Origin: G963665085 sp963665085
GTDB lineage: Bacteria; Bacteroidota; Bacteroidia; Bacteroidales; JAAAOM01
Direction of reading: 5' to 3'
DNA: 64,000 nucleotides
NCBI GenBank assembly: GCA_963665085.2
Contig: CAXXXS010000002.1
Location: forward strand, 496,001-560,000
The notes under the pieces are model-generated. The model was not told the DNA's origin and ran no database searches. It saw nothing but the letters and a program-made list of their open reading frames with translations. The position numbers and the translations under genes were made by a program. Shown in pieces: positions 34,240 to 42,306 of this stretch (position 1 is its first letter; each line of letters starts with the position of its first letter).

Positions 34240-36498
34240 ATGAAAGCATTATTTACTCTTTTTATTTTATTATTTTTCATTCAAACTTCCTTTTCACAGA
34301 ATTGTATTAAAGGAAAAGTAACAGATGAATCTAATATTTGTGTCCCCTATGCGACAATTACAGATTCAAATGGAAAAGGTGTAGTTTGCGATACAACTGG
34401 TAATTTTGAGCTTTATTATTCTTCTGAATTTCCCCAAAAGATATGTATTCAAGCATTAGGATTTCTAACAGACACAATTATTGTAAAAGATCCTGCAAAT
34501 AAAATTGTTGTTATCCTAAAAGAAAATAAAATCCAGATAGATGGTGTTTCTGTAGTTCATTACCAGGACATAAAGGAAAAAAGTACCGTTTCTACTATTT
34601 CTATAGATAAAAAAGAAATAGAAATTCTTGCTCCTCAAAACATCAGTGCCGTACTTCAAACCAAAACAGGATTTACAAATCGCTCTGGATACCAAACCCC
34701 ACTAACTTTGCGTGGAATGTCGGGCAAACGATTACTTGTCTTGAGAAATGGTTTACGAAGATTCAGCTCATATCCCTCGGGTTATATGTCTCACACAATA
34801 AATGTATATGACTTGGAAAGAATTGATGTTGAAAAAGGAGCTGCCTCTGTAATTTATGGTGCAGGAGCAATGGCTGGAATTATTAATCTTGTAGATAAAT
34901 CGCCCTTTAAACAAGAAGGACTTAATGCAAAATTAACAACCGGGTATGGCACTGTTAACAACGAGCAAAATATTTTGGCCTGTGGTGGCTGGAGTAATGA
35001 AAAACTGGCAGTAAAGAGTGGTGTCAGGTACCGTTCGGCAGATGATTATAAATATCCGGATGGGTCAATAGCAAAGAATAGTTTTTATTCTGATAAGGAT
35101 CTTTTCCTTTCATTGGGCTATCAATTTTCAGACAAACAACATCTTCTTTTCACCACCGATATTCATGATGGAGGTCCTTGGGGAAAACCTGTAGGATTTA
35201 ACGGCTCCAATTATATGCGTGTTCAAACACAAAAAGAGCGTTCGAATAATTATGCATTACAATACAATTATCACTCAAATGGATTTATTAATAATATTGA
35301 AGCAAGTGCTTTTATTTCTGACGAAAACAGAACCTTAGTTAAAAACTACTATACTGCCGCCGGCTACATGCTATCGTATGTCGAAACAACTAATTTTTCA
35401 GATTATTACTATGGTTCCCGAGTTTCGATGACGTTAAAAATAAACGATTCATATAAACTAAAAACAGGGACTGAATTCTATAGCTTCCATATCTCAACAC
35501 CTACTGACGTTGTTGATTATATAGAAGGGATATCTTTCCAAAACAGGGTTAGTCACAATGCCCGTTCATATATTTCCGGTTCATTTGTTGAAGGAACTTA
35601 TACCATTAGTAACCACTTTAAATTTATTACTGATTTCCGATATGACATAGCTTCCGTATTCGAGGGGGATGTTTACAGCACATCCCAGGATGAGGAAATG
35701 AGTATTAACAAACAAGCAATCAGTGGAAATATAGCAACGATCTATCGCCCTGGAGAATATTCAAAGGTAAAACTTAATATTGCGCGCTCCTTTCGAATGC
35801 CAGAGACATCTGAGTTGTTTGCAGATAGCTACACATCAAATGGAATTATGTATGCCAATCCGAATTTAAAGCCCGAATATTGTAACAGTTTCGATATATC
35901 CTACAGCTACTCTTCTTCTTTTATTAACCTGGAAGTAAGTCCTTTTCTATGGTTAATGGATAACATGATAACAAAAGATGAAATAAAAGGAATGCCAGGG
36001 ACAAATTATGAGTTTGTAAACATTGGCAAGGCTCGTTTAATGGGTGGTGAAATTGTTACTGATAAACCTTTTAATAATTTGTTTTCTAAAAATGATGCTC
36101 TAATCATTTCTATTGGGGCAGCTTATCTCCATGGTACTGATGTTACTGAACCTGGCGATTATTTGGGTAATGGTACACCACTTGACTATGTTCCTCCATT
36201 CAATCTAAAATCTAATTTGAGCTACAATGTCTCAATCAGGAAATTAGGAATGTGTTCATTGGCTTTTCGTTCTGTCTATTATTCTGAACAAACCAGGCTG
36301 GGAGAAAATCCCTACGCAACACCTTCATATTGGTTATTTGGAACTACAGTAAAACTTGTCTTATCAAAGATAAAAACAAAACCAACAATCAATATCGCAA
36401 TTAATAATTTGTTAAACAGCGAATATTATTGTTATCAATCATACTTGCTTTCAGAGGCGCGTGATTTTAGGGTGTTTTTAACCTTTCATTTTAACTAA
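34240..36498 (+). CDS. TonB-dependent outer-membrane receptor
   Basis: A receptor of about 752 residues. I start it at 34240 (MKALFTLFILLFFIQTSFSQ, signal peptide); a GTG frame twelve codons upstream overlaps the lipoprotein gene. After the signal comes a carboxypeptidase-like domain (about 22-105), then a plug domain (TRGG-type TLRGMSGKRLLVLRNGLRRF, IDVEKGAASVIYGAGAMAGIINL), and a full beta-barrel ending RVFLTFHFN. It imports a scarce large ligand such as a metal chelate with TonB energy. The following genes for a PF01497-type binding protein, FecCD permease and ATPase support a siderophore, haem, cobalamin or other metallophore substrate, not a glycan. Confidence 0.93.
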   Translation: MKALFTLFILLFFIQTSFSQNCIKGKVTDESNICVPYATITDSNGKGVVCDTTGNFELYYSSEFPQKICIQALGFLTDTIIVKDPANKIVVILKENKIQIDGVSVVHYQDIKEKSTVSTISIDKKEIEILAPQNISAVLQTKTGFTNRSGYQTPLTLRGMSGKRLLVLRNGLRRFSSYPSGYMSHTINVYDLERIDVEKGAASVIYGAGAMAGIINLVDKSPFKQEGLNAKLTTGYGTVNNEQNILACGGWSNEKLAVKSGVRYRSADDYKYPDGSIAKNSFYSDKDLFLSLGYQFSDKQHLLFTTDIHDGGPWGKPVGFNGSNYMRVQTQKERSNNYALQYNYHSNGFINNIEASAFISDENRTLVKNYYTAAGYMLSYVETTNFSDYYYGSRVSMTLKINDSYKLKTGTEFYSFHISTPTDVVDYIEGISFQNRVSHNARSYISGSFVEGTYTISNHFKFITDFRYDIASVFEGDVYSTSQDEEMSINKQAISGNIATIYRPGEYSKVKLNIARSFRMPETSELFADSYTSNGIMYANPNLKPEYCNSFDISYSYSSSFINLEVSPFLWLMDNMITKDEIKGMPGTNYEFVNIGKARLMGGEIVTDKPFNNLFSKNDALIISIGAAYLHGTDVTEPGDYLGNGTPLDYVPPFNLKSNLSYNVSIRKLGMCSLAFRSVYYSEQTRLGENPYATPSYWLFGTTVKLVLSKIKTKPTINIAINNLLNSEYYCYQSYLLSEARDFRVFLTFHFN

Positions 36499-36567
36499 AA
36501 TGGAGAATACGAATATGAAAAAATATTTATGTGAGATAACATATACAAACTTTTTAAATTAATAATT

Positions 36568-37563
36568 ATGAGGATTTATTTAGCAATAATTATCATATGT
36601 TTCGGAACATTAAGTTTATCAGCAAGAACTATCATTGATATGACCGGGAGAAACGTAGAGGTTCCGGATAAAATAAACAGAGTTTTTCCTTACGATCCCA
36701 AGATATCTATTCTCTTATTTTCTATTGCTTATGAAAAAATGCCTGCAATATCAATGTTACCAGGTAAAAAGAACTATCAATATTTATCTGAGAAATACAG
36801 TTCTTATCCTGAAGTTGATGTGAAAAATATTGAAGAAGTACTTACTGTTTCTCCAGACATAATAATCGCTGCAGTTTACAATAAAAATGACAACACTCAG
36901 CCTGTAATGAAACTGGGAAGTCGACTAAAAATACCTGTTGTATTAGTTGATTTATCACTTGACAAACTTGATAAAAGCTATAGCTTCCTTGGAAAACTAT
37001 TAAATATTGAGGATAAAACCGATGAACATGTATCTTACTTATCTACATTATACAAAAAGATTAAATCGTATAAATCATCGTATAACAAACCAGAAGAAGA
37101 TATTTATTATACACTTGGCAGTGATGGTATGCTTACGGATCCCGCTGGTTCAAAACACACTGAAGTTTTTGATTTATTAAATATTCCCAATGCTGCAAAA
37201 ATTGGAATTCCTTCCGGGGGACACGCTCAGGTAAATATGGAGCAAATACTTATGTGGAATCCTGATTATATTTTTACTTCTATTTTCCGAGGTGCTGATA
37301 ATGCTTATGAAACAATAACAACAGACTCAAAATGGAGAAGTATCTCTGCCGTAAAGAACAATCATGTTTACAGGGTACCAAGCCAGCCTTTCGGTTGGTT
37401 TGATCATCCGCCATCAATAAACCGAATTCCAGGAATCATTTGGATGTGTCAGTTCTTTTATGGTCAACCAGAAGAAGAAACAAAAAAAATGATCCACGAA
37501 TTCTATAAACTATTCTACAAGTATGAATTGAGTGATGCTGATTATGCTGCTCTCTTTAAATAA
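36568..37563 (+). CDS. Periplasmic metal-chelate-binding protein (BtuF/FepB-type, PF01497)
   Basis: A 331-residue protein with signal peptide (MRIYLAIIIICFGTLSLSA), then RTIIDMTGRNVEVPDKINRVF, the usual beginning of iron-siderophore or cobalamin binding proteins. The two lobes are joined by a long helix (about 130-160). Later segments VNMEQILMWNPDYIFTS and NNHVYRVPSQPFGWFDHPPSINRIPG fit the family. It should receive ligand from the TonB receptor and pass it to the permease encoded seven bases downstream. The ligand is not predictable; aromatic residues W-F-D-H in the second lobe are notable. Confidence 0.92.
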   Translation: MRIYLAIIIICFGTLSLSARTIIDMTGRNVEVPDKINRVFPYDPKISILLFSIAYEKMPAISMLPGKKNYQYLSEKYSSYPEVDVKNIEEVLTVSPDIIIAAVYNKNDNTQPVMKLGSRLKIPVVLVDLSLDKLDKSYSFLGKLLNIEDKTDEHVSYLSTLYKKIKSYKSSYNKPEEDIYYTLGSDGMLTDPAGSKHTEVFDLLNIPNAAKIGIPSGGHAQVNMEQILMWNPDYIFTSIFRGADNAYETITTDSKWRSISAVKNNHVYRVPSQPFGWFDHPPSINRIPGIIWMCQFFYGQPEEETKKMIHEFYKLFYKYELSDADYAALFK

Positions 37564-37569
37564 TTGATT

Positions 37570-38583
37570 ATGAAGAATGGAAACAAAATATCGTTTTTTA
37601 TTTTACTTATTATCATTACTGTAGTAACTGCTCTCTTTTCTTTAATATTAGGCCGGTTTCAATTATCATTAGCTGATATTTTACAATTCATTAAAGCCAG
37701 CATTGATGGAAATACAGAAGAAGTTTCAACAATAAAAACAGTACTTATTGATATTCGCTTACCAAGAATCTTAGCTGCATTTCTTGTTGGTGGTTCTCTT
37801 TCAATTACAGGAGCAACATACCAGGGGATGTTCCGTAATCCAATGGTTTCACCTTCTATTCTGGGAGTTTCTGCTGGAGCTGGATTTGGTGCAGCTTTAG
37901 CAATTATTCTTGGATTGAATACCATATTCCAACAAAGTCTTTCGTTTTTCTTTGGAATAATTGCTGTATTAACAGTTTATGCAATCAGTCTTGCTACAGG
38001 TAAAAAGTACGATAAATGCCTTACATTAATCCTGGCTGGTATGATCGTTGCAACTGTTTTCTCTGCTCTTATTTCCATTCTTAAATATATTGCCGATCCA
38101 GATGATGCTTTACCCTCAATTGTATACTGGCTTATGGGAGCTTTGTCCGGAATTGAAATGAAACAACTGATTTTTATCACAATTACATCCGTTCCCGGAT
38201 TATTATTTCTAACTCTCTCTGGATGGAAACTAGACATGCTTTCCTTTGGAGACGATGAAGCAAAAACAATGGGTATCCAGGTTGAAAAACTACGTTTTAT
38301 TGTGATAACAATCGCTACATTAATGACAGCGGCGGCTGTGAGTATAAGCGGAATTATAGGTTGGGTTGGTTTATTAATCCCACACATTGCACGTATGATT
38401 GTTGGTTCAAAAAATGCTGTGTTATTACCGGCTTCATTTCTAATAGGTGGATTATTCCTACTTATTGTTGATGATTTTAGCCGAACAATTTCTTCTATGG
38501 AAATTCCTCTAGGCATCACAACCAGCCTAATTGGCGCCCCCTTCTTTATATATATTTTAATGAAAACAGGAAAAAAACATTAG
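37570..38583 (+). CDS. FecCD/BtuC-family ABC permease
   Basis: A 337-residue permease starting at the ATG at 37570 (MKNGNKISFFILL). It has about ten hydrophobic helices and family segments IRLPRILAAFLVGGSLSITG, GVSAGAGFGAALAIILG, GWVGLLIPHIARMIVGS and PLGITTSLIGAPFFIYILMK. It dimerises and works with the ATPase that follows after two bases. This permease class moves Fe-siderophores, haem or cobalamin across the inner membrane. Confidence 0.95.
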   Translation: MKNGNKISFFILLIIITVVTALFSLILGRFQLSLADILQFIKASIDGNTEEVSTIKTVLIDIRLPRILAAFLVGGSLSITGATYQGMFRNPMVSPSILGVSAGAGFGAALAIILGLNTIFQQSLSFFFGIIAVLTVYAISLATGKKYDKCLTLILAGMIVATVFSALISILKYIADPDDALPSIVYWLMGALSGIEMKQLIFITITSVPGLLFLTLSGWKLDMLSFGDDEAKTMGIQVEKLRFIVITIATLMTAAAVSISGIIGWVGLLIPHIARMIVGSKNAVLLPASFLIGGLFLLIVDDFSRTISSMEIPLGITTSLIGAPFFIYILMKTGKKH

Positions 38584-38585
38584 TT

Positions 38586-39362
38586 ATGATAGTACTTGAT
38601 AAGGTCTCTTGTGGATATCACAAAAAACAGGTGTTAACAGATGTTTCTGTTACCATTGAAGAATCAAAACTTACATGCTTATTGGGAAAAAACGGTGTTG
38701 GTAAAACAACATTGTTTAAAACCATCCTGGGATTGTTACCAGTACAGCAAGGCAAAGTATTCTATGACGAGAAAGAGAAAAAGGAATTATCCGTTAAAAA
38801 TTTCGCAAAACTAATTAGCTATGTTCCCCAGGCACACGGAACACCATTTCCTTACAAAGTAATTGATGTTGTTCTAATGGGACAGTTTGTACACTCTCCG
38901 GGAAGTATGGGAAGACCTGCACAAAAAAATGTAGAAGTTGCAAACTGGTGTATTGAAACCCTGGGAATCGGTTCGCTAGCAAAACGTAATTTTTCTACAT
39001 TGAGTGGAGGAGAAAAACAAATGGTTCTGATTGCCCGGGCAATGGCTCAACAAACCAAATATATAGCAATGGATGAACCCACCGCTAACCTTGATTTAGG
39101 AAATCAAAACCGTGTAATGGAAATTGCTCATAGGTTAAAAGACAAAGGATATGGTGTAATAATGAACATACACTCACCTCAACAGGCCTTGCAATATGCT
39201 GATTCTGTTATTTTATTAAAAGATGGAAAGCTTTCTGCATCCGGTTCCCCCTATGATGTTCTTCGCACAGAAACCATATCTGATCTTTATAATGCACCGT
39301 TAGAAATTGTTGAGACTTATACATCTAAAGGAGAAAAAAGAAAAGTCCTTATCAACTTATAA
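38586..39362 (+). CDS. ABC transporter ATP-binding protein (FepC/BtuD-type)
   Basis: A 258-residue ATPase. Walker A is GKNGVGKTT, the Q-loop is SYVPQAHGTPFPYKV, the signature LSGGEKQMVLIARAMAQ and Walker B IAMDEPTANLDLGNQ. It is the motor for the FecCD-type permease directly upstream. Genes 36568, 37570 and 38586 together form a complete importer. The next gene starts 20 bases downstream, so transcription likely continues into the intracellular genes. Confidence 0.95.
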   Translation: MIVLDKVSCGYHKKQVLTDVSVTIEESKLTCLLGKNGVGKTTLFKTILGLLPVQQGKVFYDEKEKKELSVKNFAKLISYVPQAHGTPFPYKVIDVVLMGQFVHSPGSMGRPAQKNVEVANWCIETLGIGSLAKRNFSTLSGGEKQMVLIARAMAQQTKYIAMDEPTANLDLGNQNRVMEIAHRLKDKGYGVIMNIHSPQQALQYADSVILLKDGKLSASGSPYDVLRTETISDLYNAPLEIVETYTSKGEKRKVLINL

Positions 39363-39382
39363 ACTTTTAAAATTTAAAAGCC

Positions 39383-40594
39383 ATGATTACCGGAGAAGAG
39401 AATTTAATGCAGATAGCAGAATTGGGAAGTGAACTTATTACAGTGTTTGAGAAACATGGATTAGGCAGTTATTTCAAATCAGAAAACTTAAATAAAATAG
39501 GTAAGTTTATGCGTCTGGAAAGTCTGCTAAAAGCTAAAAATATAGAGCGCGAACGATTTATTGGAATGCTTAACCAGATTATAGAAGATAAAGGTATTGA
39601 ATCCTCATCAGATTTAATGTCAATACAAAGTAACCTTCATTTTTCTGCTATGTTGCCTTGTGGATTAAGAAATCCATTTAAAGAATTTTTTGAAGGTCTT
39701 ATATTGGATAACCCTGAAGATTACAACTCTCTTAATTACCTTGTTGAAGGTAATGTGAATCATGAACTATCATATTACCCACTGCTTGATTCAATATCAG
39801 ATGAAAATGAGTTGCCCGATATAATTCTGGCTTCTGATGTCAACAATTTTTTTCATCGCCCTTTTATAGAAAAATTTGTAGAGAAAGGCGTTTTTCAGAC
39901 TTATACTCCCTTTACACCTAATAATTATCTTGAGAAAGCAGGTTTCGCTGATCCTTCCGGAAATTTCACGATGCTTACTGCAAACATGCTAATTATTGTT
40001 GTTGATGAAGATAAACTCGGAGATAGAAAAATGCCATCAAAATGGAGTGACTTATTAGATCCTTCCTTTAAAAATGAAATCATTATGCGGGGAGAAGATA
40101 ACTTCTTTTGCAATGCTGTAATGCTTCCTTTCTATAAAGAAAATGGCTTTGACGGAATCAGGATTATGGCTGAGAATATTAGAGCTGGAATGCATCCGGC
40201 AGAGATGGTTAAACTGGCAGGAAGTAACCGGGAAGAAGGTGGTACAATTTATATTATGCCTTACTTTTTTGCGAAGCGGATAAAAAATAAGAAAGCAAGA
40301 ATTATCTGGCCTGAAGATGGAGCCATTGTTAGTCCTGTATTTATGCTTGTTAAAAAAGATAAAATAGAAAAACATCAGGCTTTATTAGATTTTCTGGTAA
40401 GTAAAAAAACAGGAGAAATGTTTGTTGGAAGATACTTCCCTTCTATAAATCCTGACGTATCACACAGCGACTTTCCAATAGAGACGAGCTGGCTTGGCTG
40501 GGATTTTCTAACCAACAACGATATTGGCAAACTAAAAGACGAAATAAGAGAAGTCTTTATGGAAGTATGGAATTCTAAAACTGTATTGTCATGA
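39383..40594 (+). CDS. Binding-protein-like protein without signal peptide, N-terminal DUF1858-like region
   Basis: A 403-residue protein. The first 85 residues (IAELGSELITVFEKHGLGSY, then KFMRLESLLKAKNIERERFIGML) resemble, to my eye, the small DUF1858/ScdA-N helical domain without its cysteines. Residues about 90-400 resemble an extracellular solute-binding protein of the Fe3+/polyamine type (DIILASDVNNFF, WSDLLDPSFKNEIIMRG, GEMFVGRYFPSINPDV). There is no signal peptide or hydrophobic N-terminus, so it should stay in the cytoplasm, which is unusual for such a fold. It overlaps the next gene by four bases (ATGA), indicating coupled translation with the GTPase. I infer an intracellular carrier or sensor for the imported ligand. 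This is unproven. Confidence 0.7.
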   Translation: MITGEENLMQIAELGSELITVFEKHGLGSYFKSENLNKIGKFMRLESLLKAKNIERERFIGMLNQIIEDKGIESSSDLMSIQSNLHFSAMLPCGLRNPFKEFFEGLILDNPEDYNSLNYLVEGNVNHELSYYPLLDSISDENELPDIILASDVNNFFHRPFIEKFVEKGVFQTYTPFTPNNYLEKAGFADPSGNFTMLTANMLIIVVDEDKLGDRKMPSKWSDLLDPSFKNEIIMRGEDNFFCNAVMLPFYKENGFDGIRIMAENIRAGMHPAEMVKLAGSNREEGGTIYIMPYFFAKRIKNKKARIIWPEDGAIVSPVFMLVKKDKIEKHQALLDFLVSKKTGEMFVGRYFPSINPDVSHSDFPIETSWLGWDFLTNNDIGKLKDEIREVFMEVWNSKTVLS

Positions 40595-41277
40595 TTCGAT
40601 TAATAACATTTTCCGGTCCTCCTTCATCAGGAAAAACATCGGTAATTATTAAGATGCTGGAAAGCATGCCCGCTATGAAAAAAAACACGGGCGTGATAAA
40701 ATTTGATTGCCTTACTGCCTTGGATGAAGAACAATATGCAAAAAATGGGATTATGGCAAAAACAGGACTTGCAGGAAATCTCTGTCCGGATCACTACTTT
40801 ATTTCCAATATCGAAGATTGTTTACAATGGGCGAAAGACAATCAGTTGGATAATCTTATTACCGAAAGTGCCGGTTTATGTAACCGCTGCGCTCCACACC
40901 TAAAAGAAGTATTGGCAATTTGTGTCCTCGACAATCTCAGTGGTATAAATACACCACAAAAAACAGGTCCCATGCTTAAGCTGGCTGATGTGGTTGTTGT
41001 AACAAAAAGCGATATGGTATCTCAGGCAGAACGAGAAGTTTATCGCTACAAAATACAACAGGTAAATCCACGCTGTATTGTACTCTTCATTAATGGAATT
41101 ACAGGACAGGGTGCGGATAAACTAGCTACGATTGCCTTAAAATCGAAAACTATCGAAGAATCCTCGAATCTTAAATTACGCTTTTCTATGCCTTCTGCAC
41201 TGTGCTCTTATTGCCTTGGAGAGACAAGGGTTGGGGAAGATTTTCAGATTGGTTTAAACCGAAAAATAAAATTATAG
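40591..41277 (+). CDS. Cysteine-rich SIMIBI GTPase, HypB/UreG/CobW-like
   Basis: A 228-residue nucleotide-binding protein. The P-loop is GPPSSGKTS (9-17). TESAGLCNRCAPH (91-103) takes the place of the ESGG or ENVGN segment of UreG and HypB, with CxxC plus His as a possible metal site. VVTKSDM fits the NKxD base-recognition motif. A second pair, CSYC (205-208), lies near the C-terminus, and another Cys occurs in GNLCPDHYF. HypB, UreG and CooC-type NTPases insert or load metals (Ni and others) into enzymes. This one fits no named subgroup that I recognise. It is translationally coupled to the preceding gene, and the following ATPase gene starts two bases after its stop. A metallochaperone role is inferred. 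Confidence 0.8.
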   Translation: MIRLITFSGPPSSGKTSVIIKMLESMPAMKKNTGVIKFDCLTALDEEQYAKNGIMAKTGLAGNLCPDHYFISNIEDCLQWAKDNQLDNLITESAGLCNRCAPHLKEVLAICVLDNLSGINTPQKTGPMLKLADVVVVTKSDMVSQAEREVYRYKIQQVNPRCIVLFINGITGQGADKLATIALKSKTIEESSNLKLRFSMPSALCSYCLGETRVGEDFQIGLNRKIKL

Positions 41278-41279
41278 CT

Positions 41280-42293
41280 ATGGATATTCAGAATGTATTA
41301 AACTGCTCGCTGCATGAACTTATTTCCTCTCAACCATTTTATGCAGATTTTTTATCCTCTTTTGATATTCAAACAGAAAAGGAACATCGTTCATTCTCTG
41401 AATTGATGGATGAAATGCCAACTCAATTCTGGAATAACAATGCCATTTCGCGTCACGAGATGATAGGAATGTTTATAGACTTTGCAAAAGGACTGGAAAC
41501 AGCAGCTCTGGATCAAAAAGTTGAAACTGTAGAAGTAATCCCTGGTTTAGACAAAACAGGAAATAAAGAACGATGTAATTTAATTCTTAAGCCGGGCGAG
41601 ATTACCTGTATTGTTGGCCCAACAGGTTCTGGCAAAAGCCGGTTGCTGGCTGATATTGAATGGCTGGCAAATAAAGATACGCCAACACAGCGAAGAGTGC
41701 TTATAAATAACAAACAGGCAAATGACGATCTTATTAATAATTTTGGTGGTAAGTTGATAGCCCAAATCACACAAAACATGAACTTCGTGTTAGATATGGA
41801 TGTCCACAGTTTTTTGATGTTACATGCAGAGAGTCGATTAACAGAAAATGCATTAGCAAAAACTGATGAAGTTATCGAAATGGCAAATGAACTATCCGGC
41901 GAACCTTTTTCTCCGAAAACTCCGGTAACTTTTCTAAGTGGAGGACAATCACGCGCCTTAATGATTGCCGATGTGGCTTGTATTGGACAGGCCCCGATTG
42001 TTTTGATAGACGAAATCGAGAATGCCGGCGTAGATAAAAAGAAAGCACTTGATTTATTGGTCAGCAAGGAAAAAATTGTTTTGATGGCAACGCATGATCC
42101 ATTGTTAATACTCTTGTCAGACAAACGTGTCGTAATAAAAAACGGAGGGATGGATAAAATTCTTCAAACAAATGATTATGAGAAAGAATTATATTCTCAG
42201 TTAGAAGAAATTGACAATACAATGCAGATGGCCCGTAATTTTTTTAGAAAAGGAAATTTCTTATCAAAAAATGAAGAATTAAGTATAACATAA
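41280..42293 (+). CDS. Unusual stand-alone ABC-type ATPase, N-terminal DUF1858-like region
   Basis: A 337-residue protein starting at the ATG at 41280 (MDIQNVLNCSLHELISS). The N-terminal 75 residues (SLHELISSQPFYADFLSSFD, then MIGMFIDFAKGLE) resemble the same small helical domain as the gene at 39383. Then comes an ABC ATPase domain: Walker A GPTGSGKSRLL (about 130), signature LSGGQSRALMIADVA, Walker B APIVLIDEIENAG and the H-loop MATHDPLL. The nucleotide-binding domain lacks the usual partner-interaction Q-loop consensus I can recognise and has no transmembrane partner nearby apart from the FecCD permease, which has its own ATPase. A soluble ATP-driven step, for example ligand release or cofactor maturation, is possible. 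It is the last gene of the run. Confidence 0.78.
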   Translation: MDIQNVLNCSLHELISSQPFYADFLSSFDIQTEKEHRSFSELMDEMPTQFWNNNAISRHEMIGMFIDFAKGLETAALDQKVETVEVIPGLDKTGNKERCNLILKPGEITCIVGPTGSGKSRLLADIEWLANKDTPTQRRVLINNKQANDDLINNFGGKLIAQITQNMNFVLDMDVHSFLMLHAESRLTENALAKTDEVIEMANELSGEPFSPKTPVTFLSGGQSRALMIADVACIGQAPIVLIDEIENAGVDKKKALDLLVSKEKIVLMATHDPLLILLSDKRVVIKNGGMDKILQTNDYEKELYSQLEEIDNTMQMARNFFRKGNFLSKNEELSIT

Positions 42294-42306
42294 TATTATG
42301 TTTCTA

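Noticed and set aside
37977..38519. 180-residue open frame on the minus strand opposite the FecCD permease
   Set aside because: Shadow of the permease; no motif.
41513..42124. 203-residue open frame on the minus strand opposite the stand-alone ATPase gene
   Set aside because: Antisense shadow of a gene with intact Walker motifs; the translated sequence is Ser/Ile/Lys-rich and unlike a protein family.
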